A DNA stretch of 16,139 nucleotides from Acidaminococcus sp. CAG:917 (GCA_000437555.1 FR901010.1:27478-43616); one strand, 5' to 3'; numbered from the stretch's first letter, positions 6,939-14,648 are shown. The notes: a model not told the origin generated them from the letters alone. Numbers and translations are program-made.

Positions 6939-7937
6939 TTATTCCCCGAAAGCTTTGCCGAGATGCCTATAAGCCGCCTCGGTTGCCACTCTGCCCCTCA
7001 TTGTCTTTTGAATAAAACCGAGTTTTATAAGATAGGGCTCTACAACGTCCTCGATTGTCGTAGCTTCCTCGCCGACAGCCGAAGCTATCGTGTCAAGCCC
7101 GACGGGGCCCCCTTTGAACTTATCTATTATCGCGCCTAACACTTCTATATCAAGTTTGTCAAGCCCTATGCCGTCTATTCCGAGCTTAGATAGCGCAACT
7201 TTTGCGACCTCTAAATCGATACGGCCTTTTCCCTCGAAATCGGCGAAATCTCTTACTCTCTTTAATATTCTGTTTGCAATTCTCGGAGTGCCTCTGCTTC
7301 TCGAAGCTATTTCGCCTGCCGCCTCTTCGGATATTTCGCAGCCGAGAAGTTTTGCCGAACGCTTGGTTATCGTCTTTAACTCGTCGGGTGAATACATCTC
7401 AAGCTTCAGCATAACACCGAACCTGTCACGGAGCGGGCTGGAAAGCAGCCCCGCCCTCGTCGTTGCGCCTATCAGAGTAAATTTAGGCAGAGCAAGCCTG
7501 AGCGTCCTTGCCGTGGGACCCTTTCCCAATACAAGGTCTAATTTATAGTCTTCCATTGCGGGATATAAAATCTCTTCCACGCTTTTGTTCAAGCGGTGTA
7601 TCTCGTCTATAAACAGAACGCTGCCCTGCGGAAGATTTGAAATTATCGAAGCAAGGTCAGCCGCTTTTTCTATTACGGGTCCGCTTGAAACAACAATCTG
7701 CGCACCCATCTCGTTTGCTATAATGTGAGCGAGAGTAGTTTTGCCAAGTCCCGGAGGTCCGGACAGCAAAACGTGGTCCAAACTGTCGTTCCTTTTCTTT
7801 GCGGCGCAAATATAGACCATAAGATTTTCCTTTATGGCCTGCTGTCCGACGTATTCGTCAATCATTTTCGGTCTGAGAGAGATTTCTCCCTCGTCGTCCG
7901 ACGTCATTGTCGAGTTAATCAGTCTTTCCTCTTCCAT
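6939..7937 (-). CDS. ruvB: Holliday junction branch-migration ATPase RuvB
   Basis: RuvB is the hexameric AAA+ motor that, loaded by RuvA, drives branch migration of Holliday junctions during recombinational repair. The 332-residue protein has Walker A GPPGLGKT (60-67), Walker B VLFIDEIHR (107-115), sensor 1 GATTR (157-161), the arginine finger in SPLRDRFG (R170), and the C-terminal winged-helix domain ending with GRVATEAAYRHLG. The N-terminal LRPKMIDEYVGQ is the usual RuvB start region. The ATG at 7937 is preceded by AGAGGA. It follows ruvA after a 211-bp spacer that contains a long hairpin. All motifs are intact and the length is normal. Confidence 0.98.
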   Translation of the reverse strand: MEEERLINSTMTSDDEGEISLRPKMIDEYVGQQAIKENLMVYICAAKKRNDSLDHVLLSGPPGLGKTTLAHIIANEMGAQIVVSSGPVIEKAADLASIISNLPQGSVLFIDEIHRLNKSVEEILYPAMEDYKLDLVLGKGPTARTLRLALPKFTLIGATTRAGLLSSPLRDRFGVMLKLEMYSPDELKTITKRSAKLLGCEISEEAAGEIASRSRGTPRIANRILKRVRDFADFEGKGRIDLEVAKVALSKLGIDGIGLDKLDIEVLGAIIDKFKGGPVGLDTIASAVGEEATTIEDVVEPYLIKLGFIQKTMRGRVATEAAYRHLGKAFGE

Positions 7938-7990
7938 TTAATCCTCTTGTGACAAGTTTAATAGAGATAATTTCAGCTTTTATCTTAAAT

Positions 7991-8031
7991 CGCTCTGCCG
8001 ACTTTAAATTTACCCGATAAAAGGTAGAGCG
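7991..8031 (-). promoter_or_regulatory. Nine-bp hairpin in the ruvA-ruvB spacer
   Basis: CGCTCTGCC (7991-7999) pairs with GGTAGAGCG (8023-8031) through nine pairs, one of them G-T, around a 23-nt loop. On the transcribed minus strand it sits about 55-95 nt before the ruvB start and is not followed by a T-run, so it is not a typical terminator. It could be an mRNA processing or stability element. No recognised riboswitch features are visible. Confidence 0.4.
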
Positions 8032-8148
8032 GCGTTTATAAAGCTTTACCGTTTGTTAAATTGCCCCTTAAAGCAATGTTGTTTGACGCAGAGCGTTATA
8101 TTCTTTTCCGCCACGGACGGACAAAAATCGTTTTGCAACGCAAACGGA

Positions 8149-8715
8149 TTATTTTCTTTCTCTCAATGCAAGCGAAACAATATTTTCAAGTCCGCTTGTC
8201 CGCTTTGCGGCATTTTCGACCGCCTTTTGCGCTTCTATGCGTCCGAGTCCCAGCGACATAAGCGCAAAAATCGCTTCTTCCAACTCTTGCGGAACAGATT
8301 GAATTTCTTCCGCTTCCGGTTTAAACTGTTCTTTAAGTTCAAGCACGATTCTTTCCGCCGTCTTTTTGCCAAGCCCCTTTATTTTGGTGAGCGACGCCAC
8401 GTCGCCCGTTGCCACCATAGAAGCCAAAAGATTTAGCGGATAGCTTCCCAGCACCGTCATTGCGCTTTTGGGTCCGACCCCCGATACCGTTATAAGCTTT
8501 TCAAAGAAATATTTTTCTTCATAGCTTAAAAAGCCGAAAAGCGTGAGGGCGTCCTCTTTGACGTGAAGATATGTGTATAAAATTGCTTCCGACATTCCGC
8601 TCACCGCAGAAGAAGTCGACTTTGAAACGTTTAAGGCATAACCCACGCCGCCGACGTCCAAAACGACGAGATTTTCACTCACACTTGCCACTTTTCCTTT
8701 TATATAAGCATACAT
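8149..8715 (-). CDS. ruvA: Holliday junction DNA-binding protein RuvA
   Basis: RuvA tetramers hold the four-way junction in an open square and recruit RuvB. The 188-residue protein has domain I (OB fold, about 1-63) with the acidic pin E54-D55. Domain II carries two helix-hairpin-helix motifs, VSGVGPKSA (77-85) and IKGLGKKTA (112-120). After a Glu-rich linker comes the C-terminal three-helix domain III (about 142-188), which contacts RuvB. GAGGA lies 7 nt before the ATG. ruvC is upstream (243-bp spacer) and ruvB downstream, so the three genes of the resolvasome are together though unusually far apart. All expected motifs are present. Confidence 0.97.
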   Translation of the reverse strand: MYAYIKGKVASVSENLVVLDVGGVGYALNVSKSTSSAVSGMSEAILYTYLHVKEDALTLFGFLSYEEKYFFEKLITVSGVGPKSAMTVLGSYPLNLLASMVATGDVASLTKIKGLGKKTAERIVLELKEQFKPEAEEIQSVPQELEEAIFALMSLGLGRIEAQKAVENAAKRTSGLENIVSLALRERK

Positions 8716-8958
8716 TTTTTATCCTCGCTATATTATCGTCATTATCCTGCCGTATCTGCCCTTGCCTTTTTAATCGGTAAAACTGCCTGATATTATATCC
8801 GCTTTTTCAGCCTTATTCCTTATTCCGTTATTTTTACGGTCTTTTTTATATCCGATATTTTATAACCGTTATTATAATCTATATTATAATTAATACAAAA
8901 CTAAAGTAGTAACCTTTATTTTTCTAATATCCATTATTGATTTTTTGCCGAACAGACT

Positions 8959-9477
8959 TTATTTCTTGCCAAGATTTAATCCGCCCACCTTGAACTGTTC
9001 GCTAAGCCTTCCCGTTTGAGCGTGAGTAAGCGCAACAGCCAGAGCGTCCGCCGCGTCGTCGGGAGAAGGTCTTTTGGGCAGATTCAATATCATTTGCGTC
9101 ATTATCTGCATCTGTCTTTTATCGGCGCTTCCCGTGCCTGTCAAAGCCTGCTTAATCTGATTTGGCGTATATTCGAATATCTTGTCGCCGAGGCATTTTC
9201 TTCCGCAAAGCAAAATGACTCCTCTCGCTTCCGCTACGGCTATGCCCGTCGTTATGTTCTTGGTGAAAAACAGTTCTTCCACCGCCATTTCATCCGGATT
9301 GAATTTTTCAAAAAGAGCGTACATTGCCTTTTCGACGTCTGAAAGACGGAGCGGCAAAGAGTCTTCCTTGCACGTTTTGACTACGCCGTAGTCCACCGCT
9401 TTATATTGTCCGCCGTCGCTATCCACCACGCCGTAACCCATTGTTCCGATGCCGGGGTCAATGCCCAATATCCTCAT
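8959..9477 (-). CDS. ruvC: Holliday junction endonuclease RuvC
   Basis: RuvC cuts Holliday junctions symmetrically at preferred sequences after branch migration. This 172-residue protein has the RNase H-like fold motifs and the acidic active site: D7 in GIDPG, E67 in AVEELFF, and D141 and D144 in the PDDAADALAVALTH block. GAGG lies 8 nt before the ATG at 9477. It is the first gene of the ruvC-ruvA-ruvB series. I could not find a convincing promoter or an SOS-box palindrome in the 133-bp spacer to the upstream ATPase gene, so read-through from that gene is possible. Confidence 0.97.
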   Translation of the reverse strand: MRILGIDPGIGTMGYGVVDSDGGQYKAVDYGVVKTCKEDSLPLRLSDVEKAMYALFEKFNPDEMAVEELFFTKNITTGIAVAEARGVILLCGRKCLGDKIFEYTPNQIKQALTGTGSADKRQMQIMTQMILNLPKRPSPDDAADALAVALTHAQTGRLSEQFKVGGLNLGKK

Positions 9478-9610
9478 TAAATATCCCTCTTGGACGTAAG
9501 CTTGCCTGCTTATTTGTGCCGCTCAGCTTATAAGCTTTAATATGCTTTGCCTTTTTGCGTCCTTTAGCTTAAGTTTTATTTTTATGCTCACGTCAAACCG
9601 TTTTGCATTT

Positions 9611-10657
9611 TTATTCTTTTAAAATTCCGCTCTCCGACGAAATGTCGAAAAGCATAATCTTGTCCTGTTTCAGCGAAACTTTTTCTTTTGCTTTTGCCTT
9701 GGAGCCGTATCGACATATTCCGTTTGAATATTTCGTAAAATATGCCCCCGAAACAAAAGAAGAGGACACGGTTTCGCACTCTATGCCGTCGTCCGACAAA
9801 ACGACGTCTGTTCCGTGCATTCCTATAAGAACGTCACAGCCTATATATTTTTTGGTGACAAGCCTCTCCTTCAGCGGCGTTACGTCCTGCTTGAAACCGA
9901 GATATTCAAGATATAGCTTGCCCGAACTTTCGATAAGTTTTGCCTTGACCGAAAATGCAAATTCGTCTGCCGCCTCCAGCGCCCAATAGCTTTGAGGTTT
10001 AAAATAAAGCTCCTCGGGTGAAGATATCTGCTTTATTTCGTAAGGCGTGGCAAACAGAACTTTATCCGCTATGCTCAATGCCTCGTATCTGTCCGATGTT
10101 GAATATATGACTGTCTTTTTGCATTTCTTTAAAAAGTCGGAAAGCTCAAAAAAGAGCGTCTTTCTCGTCTCGGAAGGCAGACCTTTTAAAATATCGTCGA
10201 TGAGCACCACTTCAAAGTCTCTGACAAGCATACGGGCAAGCGACGTCATTTTTCTCTCTTCCAAAGTCAGCCTTTTGACTTTTTGATACAGCACGGAATT
10301 TAAACAGAATGCGTTTGCCGCCCTCAAAGTTCTCTTTGCTATTTCCGCTTTATCCGTCTTTCTTATTTTAAGCGGATAAGCGAGATTGTCAAACACCGTC
10401 CAATTGTCGAAAAGCGCTCCGTCGGAAAATATCATCATGACGTCGTCCGGTTTTTTGGCAAGCGGATTGCCGTCAAACAGAACTTCGCCCTCGCATTTTT
10501 CCGCACCTGCCAGGCACTTCAACAGAGTGGTTTTTCCGCTCCCCTCCGCCCCATAAACGCTCATTATCTCGCCGTCCGATAGGGAAAAGGAAAGATTTTC
10601 AAATACCGTCCTTCCGTATGAATATATTTTTGTCAATCCTTTAACTTCGACTTTCAT
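9611..10657 (-). CDS. Orphan MalK/UgpC-like ABC ATPase with degenerate catalytic motifs
   Basis: The 348-residue protein has the two-part layout of sugar-importer ATPases: nucleotide-binding domain (1 to about 225), then an OB/TOBE-like regulatory domain ending in a line related to MalK's LGIRPE (CDVLIGMHGTDVVL, 274-287). Walker A is intact (GAEGSGKT, 36-43). The rest is not: the Q-loop Gln is S78 (MIFSDG), the LSGGQ signature is LTLEE (130-134), Walker B VVLIDD has Asp155 where the catalytic Glu belongs, the D-loop is KGLP, and the switch His is S188 (YSTSDRYEAL). No permease or binding-protein gene is nearby. It probably binds ATP but hydrolyses it poorly if at all, so a regulatory or docking role is possible. 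There is no Shine-Dalgarno, and the predicted leader is about 8 nt. The frame is intact over its full length, so it is not a decayed pseudogene. Confidence 0.85.
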   Translation of the reverse strand: MKVEVKGLTKIYSYGRTVFENLSFSLSDGEIMSVYGAEGSGKTTLLKCLAGAEKCEGEVLFDGNPLAKKPDDVMMIFSDGALFDNWTVFDNLAYPLKIRKTDKAEIAKRTLRAANAFCLNSVLYQKVKRLTLEERKMTSLARMLVRDFEVVLIDDILKGLPSETRKTLFFELSDFLKKCKKTVIYSTSDRYEALSIADKVLFATPYEIKQISSPEELYFKPQSYWALEAADEFAFSVKAKLIESSGKLYLEYLGFKQDVTPLKERLVTKKYIGCDVLIGMHGTDVVLSDDGIECETVSSSFVSGAYFTKYSNGICRYGSKAKAKEKVSLKQDKIMLFDISSESGILKE

Positions 10658-10671
10658 AACAATCTTAAACT

Positions 10672-10700
10672 ATTATATATTACATTGGCAAATTTAACAA
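10672..10700 (-). promoter_or_regulatory. Promoter of the orphan ATPase gene, very short leader
   Basis: TTGTTA (10700 to 10695), 17 bp, TATAAT (10677 to 10672) on the minus strand. The start is predicted at about 10665, only about 8 nt before the ATG at 10657, and the intervening bases contain no Shine-Dalgarno. The spacing and the perfect -10 make this a good call. Confidence 0.7.
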
Positions 10701-10912
10701 GCGTTAAGCCTAAAATCACTCATTGCGCCGTCGGCAATTTAAAACAGCTTTTAAATCATAATTCCTATAATTGAAATCGGACGGCAAATTTTTAACTTTA
10801 TGCAAATCATTAAAGCCAAAAATTATTTTTTAAAGTTTATTAGTTAGCCGTAAATTTAAAGCCGTGATTTTATAAATCATCAAACCCTTAAACTTATAAA
10901 TTTTTTAAACGT

Positions 10913-10962
10913 CCTGCAAATATAATTTGTAAAACGACCTGCATATATAATTTGTAAAACGG
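10913..10962. repeat. 25-bp tandem duplication
   Basis: Positions 10913-10937 and 10938-10962 are two adjacent 25-bp copies that both begin CCTGCAWATATAATTTG and end in AAAACG plus A or G, with two mismatches. It lies directly beyond the terminator of the DUF2804-like gene. Confidence 0.85.
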
Positions 10963-10990
10963 AAAAAAGCACGGAAACCCGTGCTTTTTG
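10963..10990 (-). terminator. Intrinsic terminator after the DUF2804-like gene
   Basis: GCACGG and CCGTGC form a 6-bp GC-rich stem with a 4-base loop, flanked by A-runs and T-runs. On the minus strand six T follow the stem. It lies about 50 nt after the stop at 11037. The flanks make it potentially active in both directions. Confidence 0.85.
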
Positions 10991-11036
10991 TTTTAAGTTA
11001 ATTTGACAAGCTGCGTTTATTTTAAAACGGAGCTGA

Positions 11037-12107
11037 CTACATTCTCGTCTTTTTGTATTCTCCGATACCAGTCATTCCGTCAACGGTATAAACGTTTCCG
11101 TCAACGTCTTTAAGCGTTCCGTAAATAGTTCCGAACGGCAAGAGATATTTGACGTCGATGACGATAAAGTGCATGGGCATTTTAAAGGTTTGGTCAATCT
11201 CGAAACGAATATCGACGCAGCCGTGTTCGTCTTTGACGTACCAGATATTTTTATTCTTTTTGTCCCTCGTAAATTTGACGGGGGGAAGCGGAGAGCTGTC
11301 GTTTTCGAGCCAGATTAAATTTTCGTTGTAGTCGTCCTGATTTATCGATTGATTTCTTGTGAGATTGAAAGCAAAATATTTCTCCGTTCCGCCTATATTG
11401 AGTTTGCCCATAGCGGTAAGCCAATCGTAGTGAGCAAAGAAAGGATAATATCCCTTGTGGTCGTCTATGATTGAAACGGTGTTGGAGTTAGACTCATACT
11501 TTTTGCCGTTTATCGTGATATATCCGACTGCTTTGAAAAAGTCCTTTTCGGAATAGAGCGGCTTATTTTTGCCGAACGGAATACATACGTTTGAAATGGG
11601 AGAAACTCTCTCGACGCTCATATCGATTTCAAACTTTCCGAACTTCTTGTTTTCGGAATAGCCTACCGCCCTCGCCTTGCCGTTTTTGAGGTCGTTAATG
11701 ATTTTATAATCCGACTTTTTGGTTTTAAGTTCGCTGACGCCGTTTACAAGCTGAGGTGCAACGTGTGCGGCTTTAGCCGAAACAAAGTTTTTCCAGCTGT
11801 ATATCTTATGCGCCGCTTTATCGTATACCACCATAATGGAAAAACCCAAAGAGCCGGTATTGTATATTGCGCTGACGAGCGAAAGCTCGTCCATATTGAT
11901 TTCAAACGCTTCCCACTCGGTGAGACGCTTGCGGTTTAAACATTTGGGATAAAGCGCTCCGCAGGGCTTATGGCAATCGAGCAAATTGAGAGTTTCAAAC
12001 GGCTCGTCAAAAGTGCCGAATTGCGCTTTTCCGTCAATGACGATTTTCTCGGGCGTCGCAACGGGACGCCTTTTGGGGGATATGTAGTTAGGATATTCTT
12101 TGTTCAT
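11037..12107 (-). CDS. DUF2804-like protein of unknown function
   Basis: This 356-residue protein has no signal peptide or membrane segment. Its pattern matches DUF2804 proteins: a Cys-containing N-terminal block (DCHKPCGALYPKCLNRKRLTEWEAFEI, in segments around 44-70), DDHKGYYPFF-AHYDW (215-229), FNLTRNQ (247-253), NENLIWLE (261-268), PLPPVKF (273-279), and a final block with LPFGTIYGTL (323-332) and GMTGIGEY (344-351). The family has a lipocalin-like AttH/hydroxyneurosporene-synthase type fold, but no established reaction, and I do not assign one. GGAG lies 7 nt before the ATG. The gene has its own TATAAT promoter and terminator, so it is a single-gene unit between pgi and the orphan ATPase. 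Three cysteines at 45, 49 and 56 might bind a metal, but that is a guess. Confidence 0.75.
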   Translation of the reverse strand: MNKEYPNYISPKRRPVATPEKIVIDGKAQFGTFDEPFETLNLLDCHKPCGALYPKCLNRKRLTEWEAFEINMDELSLVSAIYNTGSLGFSIMVVYDKAAHKIYSWKNFVSAKAAHVAPQLVNGVSELKTKKSDYKIINDLKNGKARAVGYSENKKFGKFEIDMSVERVSPISNVCIPFGKNKPLYSEKDFFKAVGYITINGKKYESNSNTVSIIDDHKGYYPFFAHYDWLTAMGKLNIGGTEKYFAFNLTRNQSINQDDYNENLIWLENDSSPLPPVKFTRDKKNKNIWYVKDEHGCVDIRFEIDQTFKMPMHFIVIDVKYLLPFGTIYGTLKDVDGNVYTVDGMTGIGEYKKTRM

Positions 12108-12175
12108 AATTTCTCCGCTTAAATTTATTTATTTTTATAAATTTTTATCGATTAAAATTTTTTATGCCTATAAAG

Positions 12176-12204
12176 ATTATATCGATTTAAATTTAATTGT
12201 TTAA
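12176..12204 (-). promoter_or_regulatory. Promoter of the DUF2804-like gene
   Basis: TTAAAC (12204 to 12199), 17 bp, TATAAT (12181 to 12176) on the minus strand; start near 12169. The leader is about 62 nt, AT-rich, with GGAG near its end. The -35 is weak and the -10 perfect. Confidence 0.5.
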
Positions 12205-12354
12205 TAGTTTTTACCGCCAAGCCTTGCGCATTTTAGCAAATAAAAACTCTCCTTTGCCGAACAGCGTTGCATAATAAGTTTTTAAGACGCCGTCGCAGCG
12301 CAGGCGGTTTTTGTTCCGCTTGAGACAAAGGACAACCTGCTTTCGGTATTAATT

Positions 12355-13743
12355 TCAGATAATATACGCCTTATTCTTTTTGGGAGCGTTTTCGAGTTCC
12401 TTTTTCTTTTCCTCGTAACCTTTACGATTGAAAAGCGCATAAGTTGCGTTTTTGCCCGCCTCAACGCCCGGCTGATTGAACGTGTCGATATTGAGCATAG
12501 CGCCGCAGTAAGCCGTCTGAAGCTGGAAGAACATCAAAAGCTGTCCTATCGTGTGAGCGTTCACCTCGGGAAGAAGTATCGTATTGTTCATATGTTTAGA
12601 ACAGGTCAAAGCATATTCGGTTGCAATTCTTTCGGTATTGATAAGCTCGCTCATAGTGTGTCCGCAAAGGAAATTCACGTCCGGGAATTCTTCTGCGCCG
12701 TCGGCAATAACCACGTCGCCCCTGAATTTTTCAACGCCGATAATCGTGATGACTTTGTCGAAAGGTCCTTCGGTATAAAGCTGAACCTGGCTGTGTTGGT
12801 CGGTAACGCCCAAAGCCTTGACGGGAGTCTGCCCCACGTTGACGACTTTTCCGTCGTTATCTACCGCCTTACCCAAAGATTCGCCCCAAAGCTGACAATA
12901 CCAATCGGCAATATATTTTAGGCTGTCGGCATAAGGCATCATGACTGAAATATTTTTGCCTTTTTGCATAGAAAGATATGAAAGAAGCGCCGCCATAAGC
13001 GCGGGATTTTTGTGCGCGTCATCTGCCGAGCAAAGTTTATCCATAAATTTGGCACCCTCAAGCATACCCTTTATATCGATACCGAGCACCGCCGCAGGCA
13101 AAAGTCCCACGGGGCAAAGTTCGGAAAATCTTCCGCCTACTCCGTCGGGAATATAAAATGTTTTAAAGCCTTCCTTTTTGGCGAGTTTGATGAGATTTCC
13201 CTTCTTTTCAGAGGTGGTTGCGATAATATTTTTCGCATATTTATCGCCGAGCTTTTTCTTTAAAATATCGGTTATGATAAGATATTGGCTCATCGTTTCC
13301 GAGGTAGCCCCGCTCTTTGTGATGACGTTAAAGCATGTTTTTTCCACGTCGATGACGTCTAAAAGGGCGAGCATTCTTTCGGGGTCGACGTTGTCCTCTA
13401 CAAAGAATTTAAGCCCTCTCTTTTCTTTGGGAAGGTCGTTATAGCGAAAATGACAAAGTGCGGTAAACACGGCAATGGGACCGAGAGCGCTTCCGCCGAT
13501 ACCCAAAACTACAAAGTTTTCAAAGTTATTGTTTATCTCTTTTGCGGTGGCGATTATGTCTTCTACGACGCCGTCCTGATTATAGGGAAGGTCTGCCCAA
13601 CCCATCATCTGCGTTCCCCTGTTTGCCTTGAAATAATCAAACGCCGCTTTTGCAACGGGATTGTCGAGCTCGGACGCTTTTATGCCCTGCTCGCCGATAA
13701 AATCGCTCATCATATTGTTAAAATCGAATTTAATAGCTTCCAT
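12355..13743 (-). CDS. pgi: Glucose-6-phosphate isomerase
   Basis: PGI interconverts glucose-6-phosphate and fructose-6-phosphate in glycolysis. At 462 residues it is the shorter Bacillota form. Sugar-isomerase (SIS) motifs are GIGGSALGP (81-89) and KSGATSET (143-150). The PGI signature is at GVGGRFSELCPVGLLPA (201-217). Probable catalytic residues are E288 (WGESLGKA), H317 (TDQHSQ) and K431 (AGKNATYALF). The ATG at 13743 has AAGGAG 5 nt upstream. It lies 110 bp downstream of the TIM-barrel gene, and a TTGAAA-18-TATAAG promoter in that gap suggests its own transcription. No clear terminator is seen in the 247 bp before the DUF2804-like gene. The protein looks complete and functional. Confidence 0.98.
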   Translation of the reverse strand: MEAIKFDFNNMMSDFIGEQGIKASELDNPVAKAAFDYFKANRGTQMMGWADLPYNQDGVVEDIIATAKEINNNFENFVVLGIGGSALGPIAVFTALCHFRYNDLPKEKRGLKFFVEDNVDPERMLALLDVIDVEKTCFNVITKSGATSETMSQYLIITDILKKKLGDKYAKNIIATTSEKKGNLIKLAKKEGFKTFYIPDGVGGRFSELCPVGLLPAAVLGIDIKGMLEGAKFMDKLCSADDAHKNPALMAALLSYLSMQKGKNISVMMPYADSLKYIADWYCQLWGESLGKAVDNDGKVVNVGQTPVKALGVTDQHSQVQLYTEGPFDKVITIIGVEKFRGDVVIADGAEEFPDVNFLCGHTMSELINTERIATEYALTCSKHMNNTILLPEVNAHTIGQLLMFFQLQTAYCGAMLNIDTFNQPGVEAGKNATYALFNRKGYEEKKKELENAPKKNKAYII

Positions 13744-13771
13744 AACTACTCCTTAAATTTTAATTGTTTCC

Positions 13772-13801
13772 CTTATATTTATCCGATGTATAATATTTCA
13801 A
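13772..13801 (-). promoter_or_regulatory. Possible promoter of pgi
   Basis: TTGAAA (13801 to 13796) and TATAAG (13777 to 13772) on the minus strand with an 18-bp spacer. The start near 13765 would give a 22-nt leader with AAGGAG. Several other AT-rich alternatives exist, so the exact placement is uncertain. Confidence 0.4.
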
Positions 13802-13853
13802 TTTTATTTTAACTTAAGCGTTTATAATTTAAAACTTGCCGTTTGCGCCATCT

Positions 13854-14648
13854 TTAACCGTTGTTAACTTTATCCATAATCTCTTTAAGCCTATCGAAGG
13901 GCGCATAGAGCGAATTCAGGTTTTGATAATCTTTTGAATAAAGTTCAATAAGCACGGGACCGTCGTAACCGCTCTGTTTTAAAGCGGTGAACAGTTTTGC
14001 ATAATCCACCGTTCCCTCAAACGGAAGACACGTGTTTCCGTTTTCGTCGAAGTCGGATATATGCACTGTCTTGAGGCGGTCGCCGTAAACTTTGATAAAC
14101 TCGTTATAATCCACACCCGCCTGCTTTGCCTGCTTTATATCGAGAGTGGCTTTAAGATGAGGAGCACCCGGCGCAATTATTTCAAAAATGCAGGGCTCGT
14201 TGTTTATTGCCCAATGGACGTTTTCAAGACATAAATCCATGCCGTATTCGTTTGCCCATAAGGCGAGTTCTTCATACCTTTGGCTGACCAAAGGGAAATC
14301 GTATTTCGTTGTCTTTTTAAGACGGGTCTGACCGTGAAAAGTATAATTTTGCGCGCCCAGAATTTTGCCTGCCGTAAGCACCTTTTCAAAAAGCTTTTCG
14401 CCGTCCCTCCTCGTTCTTTCGGCGGGATTAAAAAGCATAGGCTCGAAACTCGTCGTATAGTCGTGCACGGAATGCACTCTTACGCCCATCAGACGGTCGG
14501 ATAGCACTTTGGCAAAATCCGATTCATATTCGCAAAACGTAGTCAAGAAAACTTCGCAAACGTTAAAACCGTAGCGACGGACAAGCTCAAAAGTGTCTTC
14601 CGTTTTCGCTACGTTAAAGAACGTCGCGGTACAAATTCCCAATTCCAT
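13854..14648 (-). CDS. Sugar phosphate isomerase/epimerase-like TIM-barrel protein
   Basis: This 264-residue protein belongs to the AP-endonuclease-2/xylose-isomerase-like TIM-barrel superfamily. Candidate metal and substrate ligands at strand ends are HGQ (H105), LENVHW (E142), TLDIKQA (D170), VHISD (H196) and VLIELYS (E235), the usual His/Glu/Asp/His/Glu layout of sugar epimerases. The exact substrate cannot be read. I use the ATG at 14648; a GTG at 14666 would extend the frame six codons but lies inside the promoter spacer. The protein then starts MELGICTATF, the normal first beta strand. The TTGACT-17-TATAAT promoter places transcription start on this ATG, so the mRNA appears to be leaderless and there is no Shine-Dalgarno. 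pgi follows after 110 bp, suggesting a role in sugar metabolism, though it may be unrelated. Confidence 0.88.
   Translation of the reverse strand: MELGICTATFFNVAKTEDTFELVRRYGFNVCEVFLTTFCEYESDFAKVLSDRLMGVRVHSVHDYTTSFEPMLFNPAERTRRDGEKLFEKVLTAGKILGAQNYTFHGQTRLKKTTKYDFPLVSQRYEELALWANEYGMDLCLENVHWAINNEPCIFEIIAPGAPHLKATLDIKQAKQAGVDYNEFIKVYGDRLKTVHISDFDENGNTCLPFEGTVDYAKLFTALKQSGYDGPVLIELYSKDYQNLNSLYAPFDRLKEIMDKVNNG

Larger units (their letters stand above)
10658..11036. other. Intergenic region between the DUF2804 gene and the ATPase gene
   Basis: This 379-bp AT-rich stretch contains, from right to left, the terminator of the DUF2804-like gene, a 25-bp tandem duplication (10913-10962), a TGATTT-TAT-AAATCA palindrome (10865-10879) and the promoter of the ATPase gene (10672-10700). 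The stretch 10701-10860 holds only A/T-rich sequence and two similar GGCAAWTT segments. No coding frame was seen. Confidence 0.7.

Noticed and set aside
8053..8436. 127-codon plus-strand frame overlapping ruvA
   Set aside because: It runs opposite ruvA and its non-overlapping part lies in spacer; Phe/Arg-rich translation without family features.
9478..9610. SOS (LexA) box upstream of the ruv genes
   Set aside because: I looked for a GAAC-N4-GTTC type palindrome before ruvC, ruvA and ruvB and saw none; LexA control is not supported by sequence here.
12282..12464. 60-codon minus-strand frame at the end of pgi
   Set aside because: It overlaps pgi in another frame and has no start signal; shadow frame.
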